A stretch of DNA of 18,088 nt from JAIPAH01 sp964345255. Lineage in GTDB: Bacteria; Bacteroidota; Bacteroidia; Bacteroidales; JAIPAH01. Under the pieces are notes generated by a model. It saw nothing but the letters and a program-made list of their open reading frames with translations. It made no database searches and was not told where the DNA came from. Both the position numbers and the translations under genes were made by a program. Each line of letters starts with the position of its first letter. Within the stretch, counting starts at the first letter, position 1. Where the stretch lies: the NCBI GenBank assembly GCA_964345255.1, contig CAYFQK010000040.1, forward strand, positions 1 to 18,088. The letters run 5' to 3'. Positions 8,153 through 15,660 of the stretch are shown one piece after another.

Positions 8153-9889
8153 ATGGCTGATAATAAACCGATAAAAAAACTTTCCGGTATCTGGCAGGAA
8201 CTTTATGGGGCAGAATATCAAGACCTTTTCGATGGCTTTATAGGCGAACTCGAAAATTTTAAAAATCAGAACACCATAAACTCCCAGGATGAGAAATGGT
8301 ATAAAGACGCCATTGTATATTCCCTTTATGTTGATCTTTTTAATGACGACTTCAACGGTCTGGAAGAAAAACTCCCATACATTGCTGATTTAGGGGTGAA
8401 TTGTTTATGGCTGTTGCCTATACTTGAATCTCCCATGAAAGATGATGGGTTCGACATAAGCCGTTATAACCGCGTAAGGAAATCTCTTTTAGGACTGGGC
8501 GGGGAGGCCTCAGATGAAGAGCGGGAAAACAGGTTCTCCCATTTTTTGGATAAAGCTCATGAATATGGCCTCAAAGTAATTTTCGACATAGCCATGAACC
8601 ACACGTCAAACCAGCACGGGTGGTTTCAGGAATCGCGAAAATCCCCTGATAATCCTTATCGCGATTACTACATCTGGAATAAAGACAAGAATAAGTATAC
8701 AGAAACGCGGCTCCTTTTTAAAGGGATGGTAAACAGTAACTGGGAGAAAGATGGGGAGGAGTTTTTCTTCCACCGGTTTTTTGAATTTCAGCCGGATCTG
8801 AATTACAGGAATCCCCAGGTATTAGTAGAGATGTCTGGCGTATTGATGTATTGGCTAAGTCAGGGGGTGGATGGTTTTAGAGCTGATGCAATCCCCTATT
8901 TATGGAAACAAGAAGGAACAAACTGCGAGAATCTTCCTGAGACACACTCCATCGTTAAGTTTTTCAGAGCGGTAACCGATTACTTGCGTCCCAATACCTT
9001 AATCCTGGCGGAAGCATGCCAGCCTCCAAAAGAGGTAGTAAAATATTTCGGTCAAGGGGATGAATGTCATGCGGGCTACCATTTTCCACTTATGCCACAG
9101 ATATTCAAAGCGCTGGCCGTTCAGAAAGCTGAACCCATAATGAGCGTGTTGTCGCCGAAGGTGACTCCCGCAATACGTATAGAAAACCAGTGGTTTACGT
9201 TTCTGAGGGTTCATGACGAGCTCACCCTTGAAATGGTTAGCGAAGAAGACAGGAAAATAATCCATGATCACTATTGCCGCGACCCAAAATGGGATTTCAG
9301 AGAAGGAGAAGGAGTGGCCGCCAGGTTATCAGAGCTCATGGAATTTGATGAGCGAAAATATGGTCTGGCCTACTCCATCATGATGACCTTACCGGGCACA
9401 CCGCTGGTCTACTATGGGGATGAGTTTGGAAAACCCAATGATGAGGAGTACTTTGAAAGAAGAGCACGGGAAACAGGTTATAAGGATTCTCGTTATTTAG
9501 TGCGCGGAGCAATTAATTGGGAGCGCTGGGAAAAAGAGCTGCAGGATCCTCAGAGCTTTCATTACAAAGTGAACCAGATGGTTAAAAACCAGCTTCATGC
9601 AAGAAAGCAAACCAGCGTTTTTGGACGCGGTGATATCGATTGGCTGGAGGTACTGGATCAGGAAGATAATAAACTGGAATCAGTTCTGGCTTTCCTCAGG
9701 AAATATCAGAATCAGCAGGTTATTGCCATACATAATCTGTCTGAAGAACAACAGAATACAAATCTTAACGTTAATTTTCTTACGGATCAGGAAACTGATA
9801 TGTTAGGTCAAAATATTAAAACAGATGCTGAAGGACGTTTAATTTTAGAACCTTTCTCCTATCTTTGGATAGAACTTACGGAAAATTAA
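8153..9889 (+). CDS. treS: Cytoplasmic trehalose synthase-like GH13 enzyme (maltose glucosyltransferase)
   Basis: This 578-residue protein has no signal peptide, so it is cytoplasmic. The barrel carries region I as VIFDIAMNHTS (142-152, D145), region II as GFRAD with nucleophile D245, and region III as LAEACQ with E287. Stretches diagnostic of TreS follow: EGTNCENLPETH (254-265) and YFGQGDECHAGYHFP (298-312). Region IV reads LRVHDELTLEMV, with H354-D355 present but V353 where TreS and most GH13 enzymes have Asn (NHD). Known TreS proteins interconvert maltose and trehalose by intramolecular transglucosylation; this is the predicted role, though the missing Asn leaves activity or specificity open. 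There is no fused maltokinase, and the length matches the catalytic core of the family. It is the first gene of a tight operon, with the next gene starting 6 nt after its stop. A GH13 glucosidase is the main alternative. Confidence 0.82.
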   Translation: MADNKPIKKLSGIWQELYGAEYQDLFDGFIGELENFKNQNTINSQDEKWYKDAIVYSLYVDLFNDDFNGLEEKLPYIADLGVNCLWLLPILESPMKDDGFDISRYNRVRKSLLGLGGEASDEERENRFSHFLDKAHEYGLKVIFDIAMNHTSNQHGWFQESRKSPDNPYRDYYIWNKDKNKYTETRLLFKGMVNSNWEKDGEEFFFHRFFEFQPDLNYRNPQVLVEMSGVLMYWLSQGVDGFRADAIPYLWKQEGTNCENLPETHSIVKFFRAVTDYLRPNTLILAEACQPPKEVVKYFGQGDECHAGYHFPLMPQIFKALAVQKAEPIMSVLSPKVTPAIRIENQWFTFLRVHDELTLEMVSEEDRKIIHDHYCRDPKWDFREGEGVAARLSELMEFDERKYGLAYSIMMTLPGTPLVYYGDEFGKPNDEEYFERRARETGYKDSRYLVRGAINWERWEKELQDPQSFHYKVNQMVKNQLHARKQTSVFGRGDIDWLEVLDQEDNKLESVLAFLRKYQNQQVIAIHNLSEEQQNTNLNVNFLTDQETDMLGQNIKTDAEGRLILEPFSYLWIELTEN

Positions 9890-9895
9890 ACTTTT

Positions 9896-11131
9896 ATGGA
9901 TGAGCATACGGATATTGCACAAAAAGTAAGCTTTCTAAGGGAAGTAAGTATTTTCTCAGATACCAGTGATGAGGCGCTCGAGAAAATTGCTTATTACCTG
10001 GAAGAAACGCATGCCCTCAAAGAGCAAATCATATTCAATAAGGGGGATGATGGACATATGTTGTTTATTATTGCCAACGGAAAGGTCCGAATTCATGACA
10101 ATGGCCATGTTTTGGGGCGCCTGAGTAAAGGGGAGGTTTTTGGCGAATATTCACTGGTCGATCAGGAAACGCGCTCGGCATCCGTCACTGCTGAAGAACA
10201 AACACAGCTCTATAAATTAGAGCAGGAGGCCTTTTATGGGCTGATGGCTACTAAACCCGAGGTGATGCAAGGCGTTTTGAAAGTCCTTGTGGGGCGTATG
10301 AGGTATATGAATGAGCTGGAGAATAAGCTGTCTAAGAGTTACCTGAAAATTCAGAATCAGAAAGAAAAGATTGAAAACCAGAACAAGGACATCAACCTTC
10401 AGAAAAAGGAATTGGAGAAAACCAATGAAAAATTACGAAAGGCCAATGAGGAGAAGAATCATCTTATAGAAATTATCGCTCATGATTTGAAAAATCCACT
10501 GGCTAGCAGCATTTGTGTTACTGATATGCTCAACAGCAATTCAAAAGAGCTAACAAAAGACCGGCGCGAATCAGCTGAGGTACTCTATAATTCGTTAAAA
10601 AAGATGAATAATATCGTCAATCAGGTGCTCGATGTTCATGGATTGCGAACAAAAAATATTACCCTGAACTTGACTAAGGTTAATTTGGCTTTGGTTATCA
10701 AAGAGATCCTTGAAAATTTCGAATACGCAATATCCAAAAAGGAACTTCATGTTGATTTGAATCAGAAAAATGTTTTTGCCCATGTGGATGAGAACCATAC
10801 AAAGATGGTTTTTGAAAATCTTATTTACAATTTTATCAGATATTCGCCTGATTTCGGCAATATAAAAATTGATCTTCAGGAAGATGCTGAAAAAGCTTAT
10901 GTTGTCATTGAAGACGACTCGAAGCTCAGTAAGCCCGATAACTTCAGGAAGCTTTACGGTATTTATCAGCATCCTGAGATCAGTGCAGACAAGATAAAAC
11001 CCGGACCTTCCGAATCAGTTGTTGTGAAGTATATTCAGGCCATGGATGGAGCCGTTGCATGTCCTAAAAACTCCTCCAACGGATTTAAATTGAGAATAAC
11101 GTTTAATAAACCTATTGAATCGGCGACTTAA
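9896..11131 (+). CDS. Cyclic-nucleotide-domain histidine kinase with degenerate ATPase domain
   Basis: This 411-residue cytoplasmic protein has no membrane segment. Residues about 15-130 form a CRP-like cyclic-nucleotide-binding domain, with the phosphate-cassette-like segment FGEYSLVDQETRSASV (82-97) retaining Glu84 and Arg93. A charged coiled coil (about 138-190) leads to a HisKA motif, IIAHDLKNPLASS, with H196. The ATPase region keeps an N box (NLIYNFIRYSP, N308/N312). The expected DxGxG box reads EDDSKLSKPD, and the expected GxGLGL box reads GPSESVVVKY, so both glycine boxes are lost. It may be a pseudokinase, phosphatase or scaffold, or may receive phosphate from another kinase. It is embedded between the TreS and GH65 genes with gaps of 6 and 18 nt, an unusual place for a regulator, which suggests it tunes this sugar pathway. 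The ligand (cAMP or other) is unknown. Confidence 0.85.
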   Translation: MDEHTDIAQKVSFLREVSIFSDTSDEALEKIAYYLEETHALKEQIIFNKGDDGHMLFIIANGKVRIHDNGHVLGRLSKGEVFGEYSLVDQETRSASVTAEEQTQLYKLEQEAFYGLMATKPEVMQGVLKVLVGRMRYMNELENKLSKSYLKIQNQKEKIENQNKDINLQKKELEKTNEKLRKANEEKNHLIEIIAHDLKNPLASSICVTDMLNSNSKELTKDRRESAEVLYNSLKKMNNIVNQVLDVHGLRTKNITLNLTKVNLALVIKEILENFEYAISKKELHVDLNQKNVFAHVDENHTKMVFENLIYNFIRYSPDFGNIKIDLQEDAEKAYVVIEDDSKLSKPDNFRKLYGIYQHPEISADKIKPGPSESVVVKYIQAMDGAVACPKNSSNGFKLRITFNKPIESAT

Positions 11132-11149
11132 TCCCGAAAAAAGCAAATT

Positions 11150-14100
11150 ATGGAAAAAAATACATTTAAAGCTGTCATTTTTGACTTAGATGGAGTAATC
11201 ACACAAACAGCAGCTGTGCACAGTGCAGCCTGGAAGAGAATGTTTGATGAATTTTTAAAACAACGTGCAGATAAAAATAATGAATCCTTTAAGGAATTCA
11301 CCCACCAGGGCGATTACCTGAATTATGTTGATGGCAAACCCCGCTATGAAGGGGTCGCCTCTTTTCTGGAATCAAGAGGAATAAAAATTCCTTATGGTGA
11401 CCCGTCTGATGACCCTGATAAGGAAACTGTTTGTGGTTTAGGTAATCGTAAAGACAGGAAATTTAATGAAACACTCCAAACCGACGGCGTGAAAGTATTT
11501 CCTTCCACCACGGCATTTATCAAAGAATTGCATTCGCGGAATATTCGCACCGGAGTAGCCTCTTCGAGCAAGAATTGTAAAAATGTGCTGGAAGCCGCCG
11601 GTCTTTTACATTTATTCGAGACAAGAGTGGACGGGACGGTTTCTGCCGAGCTAAAGCTCAAAGGAAAGCCCCAACCCGATATCTTTACCAGGGCCTGCGA
11701 TAACCTCGGAGTGCCTTACGAAGAATCAGTCGTAGTGGAAGATGCAGTATCGGGCGTGCAAGCCGGAAGAAACGGTCGCTTCGGGTTGGTGCTTGGCATT
11801 GCCAGGGAAGATAATCACAATGAACTGAAAAAGCACGGCGCCGATATAGTGGTCAGCGACATGGATGAAATATCAATAGAAGATATCGATCAGTGGTTTG
11901 AAAAAGGTCTTGCAGATGACCAATGGAAAATTTCATATTACGACTACGATAAGGGAAAGGAAAAAACACGGGAGGCCTTGCTGACGGTTGGAAATGGTTA
12001 CTTTGGCACCAGAGGGGCTTTCGAGGAAAGCTGCGCCGGGGATTACAACTACCCGGGGACCTATATCGCCGGAACATACAACCGCCTGAAAACTAAGGTA
12101 GGAGATCGCGATGTGGAAAATGAAGATTTTGTGAATTGTCCTAACTGGCTTCCTGTTAATTTCAAGATTGATAACGGGGATTGGTTTGATGTTAATAATA
12201 CAACGATAAAATCTTTTGAACGCCATTTGTACTTTAAAACCGGCATACTATCCCGGCAAATGGTTGTTGTGGATGGTAAAGGTCGTGAAACACGGATAGA
12301 AAGCGAACGCCTGGCCAGCATGAAAAACCCGCATCAGGCAGGGCTGCGCTATAGCCTTACTCCGCTCAATTACAAGGGGGATATTACTTTTGTAACGGGA
12401 CTAAATGGAGCTATCATCAATGATGGAGTAGAGCGATACCGTAAGCTAAATCAGCAACACCTGAAACCCTATTCGCAGAAGGCAAAAGAGAACAAGCAGT
12501 TTTTGACAGTAGAAACCACCCAATCAGGGGTTTTTATTTCAGAGGCTGCCGGTATCAAGCTCTCCAGGGCAACTCAAAAGCTGCACCCTGATATGGAGCA
12601 TGAGGAATCAGGAGGAGCTGTGTATTCCAGGTTCAAAGTGAAAGCCGATATCAATGAAACCATCACACTCGATAAAACAGTAGCTTTATACACCTCCCGT
12701 GATAAAGGGATTGAGGATTCGTCAAAAGCATCTAAAGAAGAGTTGAGGAAAATTAAAGGGTATGATGAAATGAAAGAGGAAAGCCGGCGGCAGTGGGCTG
12801 AGCTGTGGAAAGAGATGGATGTAGAGGTCGATGGCGATCGCTTTAGCCAAAAAATGCTTCGATTGCACATGGCCCACCTTATGGTAACAGCTTCTCCTCA
12901 CAACGTCAATATTGATGCAGGCGTCACCGCCCGCGGACTCCATGGAGAAGCCTACCGCGGGCATATCTTTTGGGATGAGCTTTATATCCTTCCGTTTTAT
13001 TTTATCCATTTTCCGGAGGTAGCCAAATCATTGTTGATGTATCGCTACAGAAGACTGGATGAAGCAAGAAAGTATGCTGCGGAGTATGGCTATGAAGGAG
13101 CTATGTTCCCATGGCAAAGCGGAAGTAGTGGCCGTGAAGAGACCCAGGTAGTTCATCTTAATCCCCTGACCGGCGAATGGGGACCCGACCATAGCTCGCT
13201 GCAGCGCCATATTTCACTGGCCCTTGCTTTAAACATTTGGCAATATTACCATGTAACTGACGATATCGAGTTTATTAGAAGTTACGGGGCTGAGATGTTT
13301 CTTGAAATTTGCCGTTTTTGGGCCAGCAAGGCCGAATATAGTGGCGACGACGAGAAATATCATATCGATAAAGTGATGGGACCCGACGAGTTTCATGAGA
13401 AATATCCTGACCGCGACGAAGGGGGTATAAAGGATAATGCCTACACTAATCTGATGACGGTATGGGCTATCGACAGAGCTTTTGATATACTTAACGCCCT
13501 TGACGAAAAGACCAGGCAACAGTTGCATGGGAAAATTAAATTAACCGATGATGAACTGGAGCGCTGGCGCGACATTGAGAAAAATATGAAAGTGGTGGTT
13601 GAAGACGATATCTTGGCACAGTATGACGGGTATTTTGGATTAGAAGAACTTGACTGGGAGGCATACAGGAAAAAGTACGACAATATTCACCGAATGGATC
13701 GTATTTTAAAAGCAGAAGGAAAATCGCCTGATGATTACAAAGTATCGAAACAGGCAGATACATTGATGACTTTCTACAACCTGAATGAAGAGGAGGTGAC
13801 AGAAGTGCTGAATAATCTGGGCTATCATCTCAGTAAGGATTACCTGGCAAAGAACCTGGAGTATTACCTCAAAAGAACTTCTCATGGCTCAACGCTCAGT
13901 CGCGTAGTGCATTCCCTGTTGGCCAGTATGGCCGGCGACGAGGATTTGAGCTGGAGACTCTACCAGGAGGCACTTGCCAGTGACTATAACGACATACAGG
14001 GTGGTACAACCGGTGAAGGGATTCATGTGGGCGTAATGGCCGGCACGGTAATGATTGCCCTTACAACCTATGCCGGGTTGAAATATAACGGCAACCATCT

Positions 14101-14302
14101 CAGCCTTTCACCTCACCTGCCCAAGTGGTGGAAACGAATTGGTTTTCACATGAACTTTAAAGGGACCGGGTATTCTTTTGATGTAAAACCCGCTGAACTT
14201 GGCGTAAAGGCTGAGAATCCAGGCGGACAACAATCGCTTATAATTATTAATGATCAGGAGCACACGCTCCCGAATAACGAATGGATTTCCATTTCAATAT
14301 AA
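11150..14302 (+). CDS. Fused beta-phosphoglucomutase / GH65 disaccharide phosphorylase
   Basis: This 1050-residue two-enzyme fusion has no signal peptide. The N-terminal HAD module (about 1-248) has FDLDG (D12, D14), GVASSSKN (135-142), KGKPQPDIF (171-179, K173) and VVEDAVSG (195-202), the beta-phosphoglucomutase signature set, plus a long cap region. The GH65 module (about 255-1050) starts with an N-terminal beta domain (TVGNGYFGTRG, 279-289). It has FWDELY (607-612), the general acid in GPDEFH (E747), and phosphate-binding segments KQAD (867-870) and RTSHGSTLS (909-917). GH65 enzymes phosphorolyse maltose, trehalose or kojibiose to beta-glucose-1-phosphate plus glucose, and the fused mutase would convert that to glucose-6-phosphate. 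Adjacent TreS makes either maltose or trehalose plausible; the sequence alone does not decide. Fused HAD-GH65 proteins are known in mycobacteria (Rv2006), and Rv3400/Rv3401 are an adjacent pair. The following gene begins 13 nt later behind a strong AAGGAG ribosome-binding site. Confidence 0.93.
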   Translation: MEKNTFKAVIFDLDGVITQTAAVHSAAWKRMFDEFLKQRADKNNESFKEFTHQGDYLNYVDGKPRYEGVASFLESRGIKIPYGDPSDDPDKETVCGLGNRKDRKFNETLQTDGVKVFPSTTAFIKELHSRNIRTGVASSSKNCKNVLEAAGLLHLFETRVDGTVSAELKLKGKPQPDIFTRACDNLGVPYEESVVVEDAVSGVQAGRNGRFGLVLGIAREDNHNELKKHGADIVVSDMDEISIEDIDQWFEKGLADDQWKISYYDYDKGKEKTREALLTVGNGYFGTRGAFEESCAGDYNYPGTYIAGTYNRLKTKVGDRDVENEDFVNCPNWLPVNFKIDNGDWFDVNNTTIKSFERHLYFKTGILSRQMVVVDGKGRETRIESERLASMKNPHQAGLRYSLTPLNYKGDITFVTGLNGAIINDGVERYRKLNQQHLKPYSQKAKENKQFLTVETTQSGVFISEAAGIKLSRATQKLHPDMEHEESGGAVYSRFKVKADINETITLDKTVALYTSRDKGIEDSSKASKEELRKIKGYDEMKEESRRQWAELWKEMDVEVDGDRFSQKMLRLHMAHLMVTASPHNVNIDAGVTARGLHGEAYRGHIFWDELYILPFYFIHFPEVAKSLLMYRYRRLDEARKYAAEYGYEGAMFPWQSGSSGREETQVVHLNPLTGEWGPDHSSLQRHISLALALNIWQYYHVTDDIEFIRSYGAEMFLEICRFWASKAEYSGDDEKYHIDKVMGPDEFHEKYPDRDEGGIKDNAYTNLMTVWAIDRAFDILNALDEKTRQQLHGKIKLTDDELERWRDIEKNMKVVVEDDILAQYDGYFGLEELDWEAYRKKYDNIHRMDRILKAEGKSPDDYKVSKQADTLMTFYNLNEEEVTEVLNNLGYHLSKDYLAKNLEYYLKRTSHGSTLSRVVHSLLASMAGDEDLSWRLYQEALASDYNDIQGGTTGEGIHVGVMAGTVMIALTTYAGLKYNGNHLSLSPHLPKWWKRIGFHMNFKGTGYSFDVKPAELGVKAENPGGQQSLIIINDQEHTLPNNEWISISI

Positions 14303-14303
14303 A

Positions 14304-14309
14304 AAGGAG
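14304..14309 (+). promoter_or_regulatory. Strong Shine-Dalgarno before the first P-loop kinase
   Basis: AAGGAG lies 6 nt before the ATG at 14316. Other starts in this operon lack a recognisable Shine-Dalgarno sequence, which is normal in Bacteroidota. This is the clearest one in the operon and fixes the start of the kinase. Confidence 0.6.
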
Positions 14310-14315
14310 TAAATT

Positions 14316-14957
14316 ATGCATGGTGACATTCTTTTTATCAATCAAAACCACATTGAAGCTGTTCAAAATATCTACCAGGCTAAGCTGGAGGAAAGAAAGC
14401 TGGATAAGTTTATCATCGCCATATCTGGTGAGGTGGAGTCCGGCAAATCAGAAATAGCTCATTTGCTGGGGAAAAAACTTATGAATGACGGCAAAAAGGC
14501 TAAAGTGCTGAATATGGACAGTTACTATAAAATTCCTCCCTACGAAAGAAGAGTATGGCGCAGGAAGGAAGGGCTTGATAAAATAGGGCTTGATGAATAT
14601 AACTGGGATAAAATCAAAGAGACCATCAACGCTTTCAAAGAAGGAAAACAGGTGACGATTCCTTATGCTGACGTGATTACACAGCAGCTTGATGAATTAA
14701 CCACCACTTTTAAAGGAATAGATGTGTTAATTTTAAACGGGCTGTATACCATCGCCCTCGATGAAGCAGACTTAAGAATTTTTATAGAATTAACCTTTGA
14801 AGAAACGCTCGATGAGCAGAAAAGGAGTGAGAATGAAACCATCGACGAATGGAGAATTAAAGAATTGGAACAGGAACACAAAACATTGCAGTCTTTAAAG
14901 GATAAGGCGGATTATTATGTGGACCTGGATACTTCACTGAATTTTTATCATCTGTAA
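14316..14957 (+). CDS. Uridine-kinase-like P-loop kinase, paralogue 1
   Basis: This 213-residue cytoplasmic protein of the uridine kinase/phosphoribulokinase-like P-loop group has an intact Walker A as GEVESGKS (38-45, K44). The DxYY-type acceptor-site segment is NMDSYYK (66-72, D68), followed by DEYNWDKI (93-100), which resembles the uridine kinase D-x-F-D-F segment. The Walker B-like strand is VLILNGLY (137-144), with Asn where uridine kinases usually have Glu. A lid-like basic/acidic segment follows (about 168-195). The substrate is unknown. Position in a maltose/trehalose phosphorylase operon suggests a sugar, such as the glucose released by phosphorolysis, rather than uridine; this is an inference. 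The next gene is a clear paralogue, 12 nt downstream, and the two align along their whole length. A nucleoside kinase or regulatory NTPase remains possible. Confidence 0.8.
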   Translation: MHGDILFINQNHIEAVQNIYQAKLEERKLDKFIIAISGEVESGKSEIAHLLGKKLMNDGKKAKVLNMDSYYKIPPYERRVWRRKEGLDKIGLDEYNWDKIKETINAFKEGKQVTIPYADVITQQLDELTTTFKGIDVLILNGLYTIALDEADLRIFIELTFEETLDEQKRSENETIDEWRIKELEQEHKTLQSLKDKADYYVDLDTSLNFYHL

Positions 14958-14969
14958 AAAAATAATATT

Positions 14970-15605
14970 ATGTTAGGAGATGTATTGCTCATAGAAGACA
15001 AGCACAAAGAGGCTGCAGAAAGCATTAAGCAAAAAGTACTGGAGCAGAAAAAAGAGAAAATGGTTGTCGCTATTTCCGGAGAGTCAGGCTCAGGGAAATC
15101 GGAGCTGGCCCACAGCCTTGCAAAAGCCCTCCAGAGTGAGGGGATAGTAGCCAAGCCGCTGCACATTGACAACTATTATAAGACGCATCCTTTGGAAAGG
15201 AATGAATGGCGGCAGAAACATGGCATTGAAAGTATTGGTTACACTGAATATGACTGGGATACGATTTATAAGAATATCGATTCTTTCAAGAAAGGAGAAA
15301 AAGCCGAAATGCCGTGTATCGATTTGGTCACTCAGCAGGTGGACAAACTCATCACCGATTTCAGCGGGGTAGACATGTTGATTATCGACGGGCTTTATGC
15401 CATAAAAACAGAGAATAGCGATTTGAATGTTTTGATTGACTTAACTTATCATGAAACCAAAAAAGCCCAGTTAAAAAGGGGTAAAGAGAAAGTGAATGAT
15501 TACAGGATGCAGGTGCTTGAACGGGAGCATCAGGTAGTCAGGTCACTTTACGATCGGGTTCACCTCATCGTCAATAAAAACTATAAAGTGGAAGAAGCCA
15601 AATAA
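14970..15605 (+). CDS. Uridine-kinase-like P-loop kinase, paralogue 2
   Basis: This 211-residue tandem paralogue of the preceding gene has matching blocks in the same order. Walker A is GESGSGKS (37-44, K43), closer to the canonical GxSGSGK form than paralogue 1. Then come HIDNYYK (65-71, D67), TEYDWDTI (92-99) and a Walker B-like LIIDGLYAI (137-145) with Asp in place of the usual Glu. A lid region with QLKRGKEKVNDYRM (167-180) and VLEREHQVVRSLYDRVHLIV (182-201) follows and resembles the C-terminal part of uridine kinases. It is the last gene of the operon and stops 14 nt before the arm of a bidirectional terminator. Duplication inside one operon suggests a hetero-oligomer or split substrate range. 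The substrate is unknown; glucose or another small sugar is the contextual guess. Confidence 0.82.
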   Translation: MLGDVLLIEDKHKEAAESIKQKVLEQKKEKMVVAISGESGSGKSELAHSLAKALQSEGIVAKPLHIDNYYKTHPLERNEWRQKHGIESIGYTEYDWDTIYKNIDSFKKGEKAEMPCIDLVTQQVDKLITDFSGVDMLIIDGLYAIKTENSDLNVLIDLTYHETKKAQLKRGKEKVNDYRMQVLEREHQVVRSLYDRVHLIVNKNYKVEEAK

Positions 15606-15618
15606 GTTTTCCAATTAC

Positions 15619-15655
15619 AAAAAAAAGGTGTGGCCCGAAAACCACACCTTTTTTT
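15619..15655. terminator. Bidirectional intrinsic terminator between convergent units
   Basis: A 7-bp stem, GGTGTGG (15627-15633) with CCACACC (15642-15648), encloses an 8-base CCCGAAAA loop. It is flanked by eight A on the left and seven T on the right. Read on either strand it is a GC-rich hairpin followed by a T run, so it can end both the plus-strand kinase operon and the minus-strand transporter gene. Confidence 0.92.
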
Positions 15656-15660
15656 GGTTA

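Noticed and set aside
9765..9774. TTAACGTTAA palindrome inside the TreS-like gene
   Set aside because: It lacks the GCAAAC half-site and lies deep in coding sequence near the end of the gene; likely chance.
11095..11110. AATAACGTTTAAT stretch just before the GH65 fusion gene
   Set aside because: Only the central AACGTT is symmetric, and it is within the coding end of the histidine kinase gene in an operon; too weak for an operator call.
12929..12962. 8-bp inverted repeat GCCCGCGG/CCGCGGGC with an 18-base spacer
   Set aside because: It lies in a strongly conserved coding part of the GH65 module and has no T run or regulatory context.
8153..15605. A phage-defence or toxin-antitoxin role for the P-loop kinase pair
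   Set aside because: There are no nuclease, toxin or mobile-element genes nearby, and the tight operon with sugar enzymes gives a simpler explanation.
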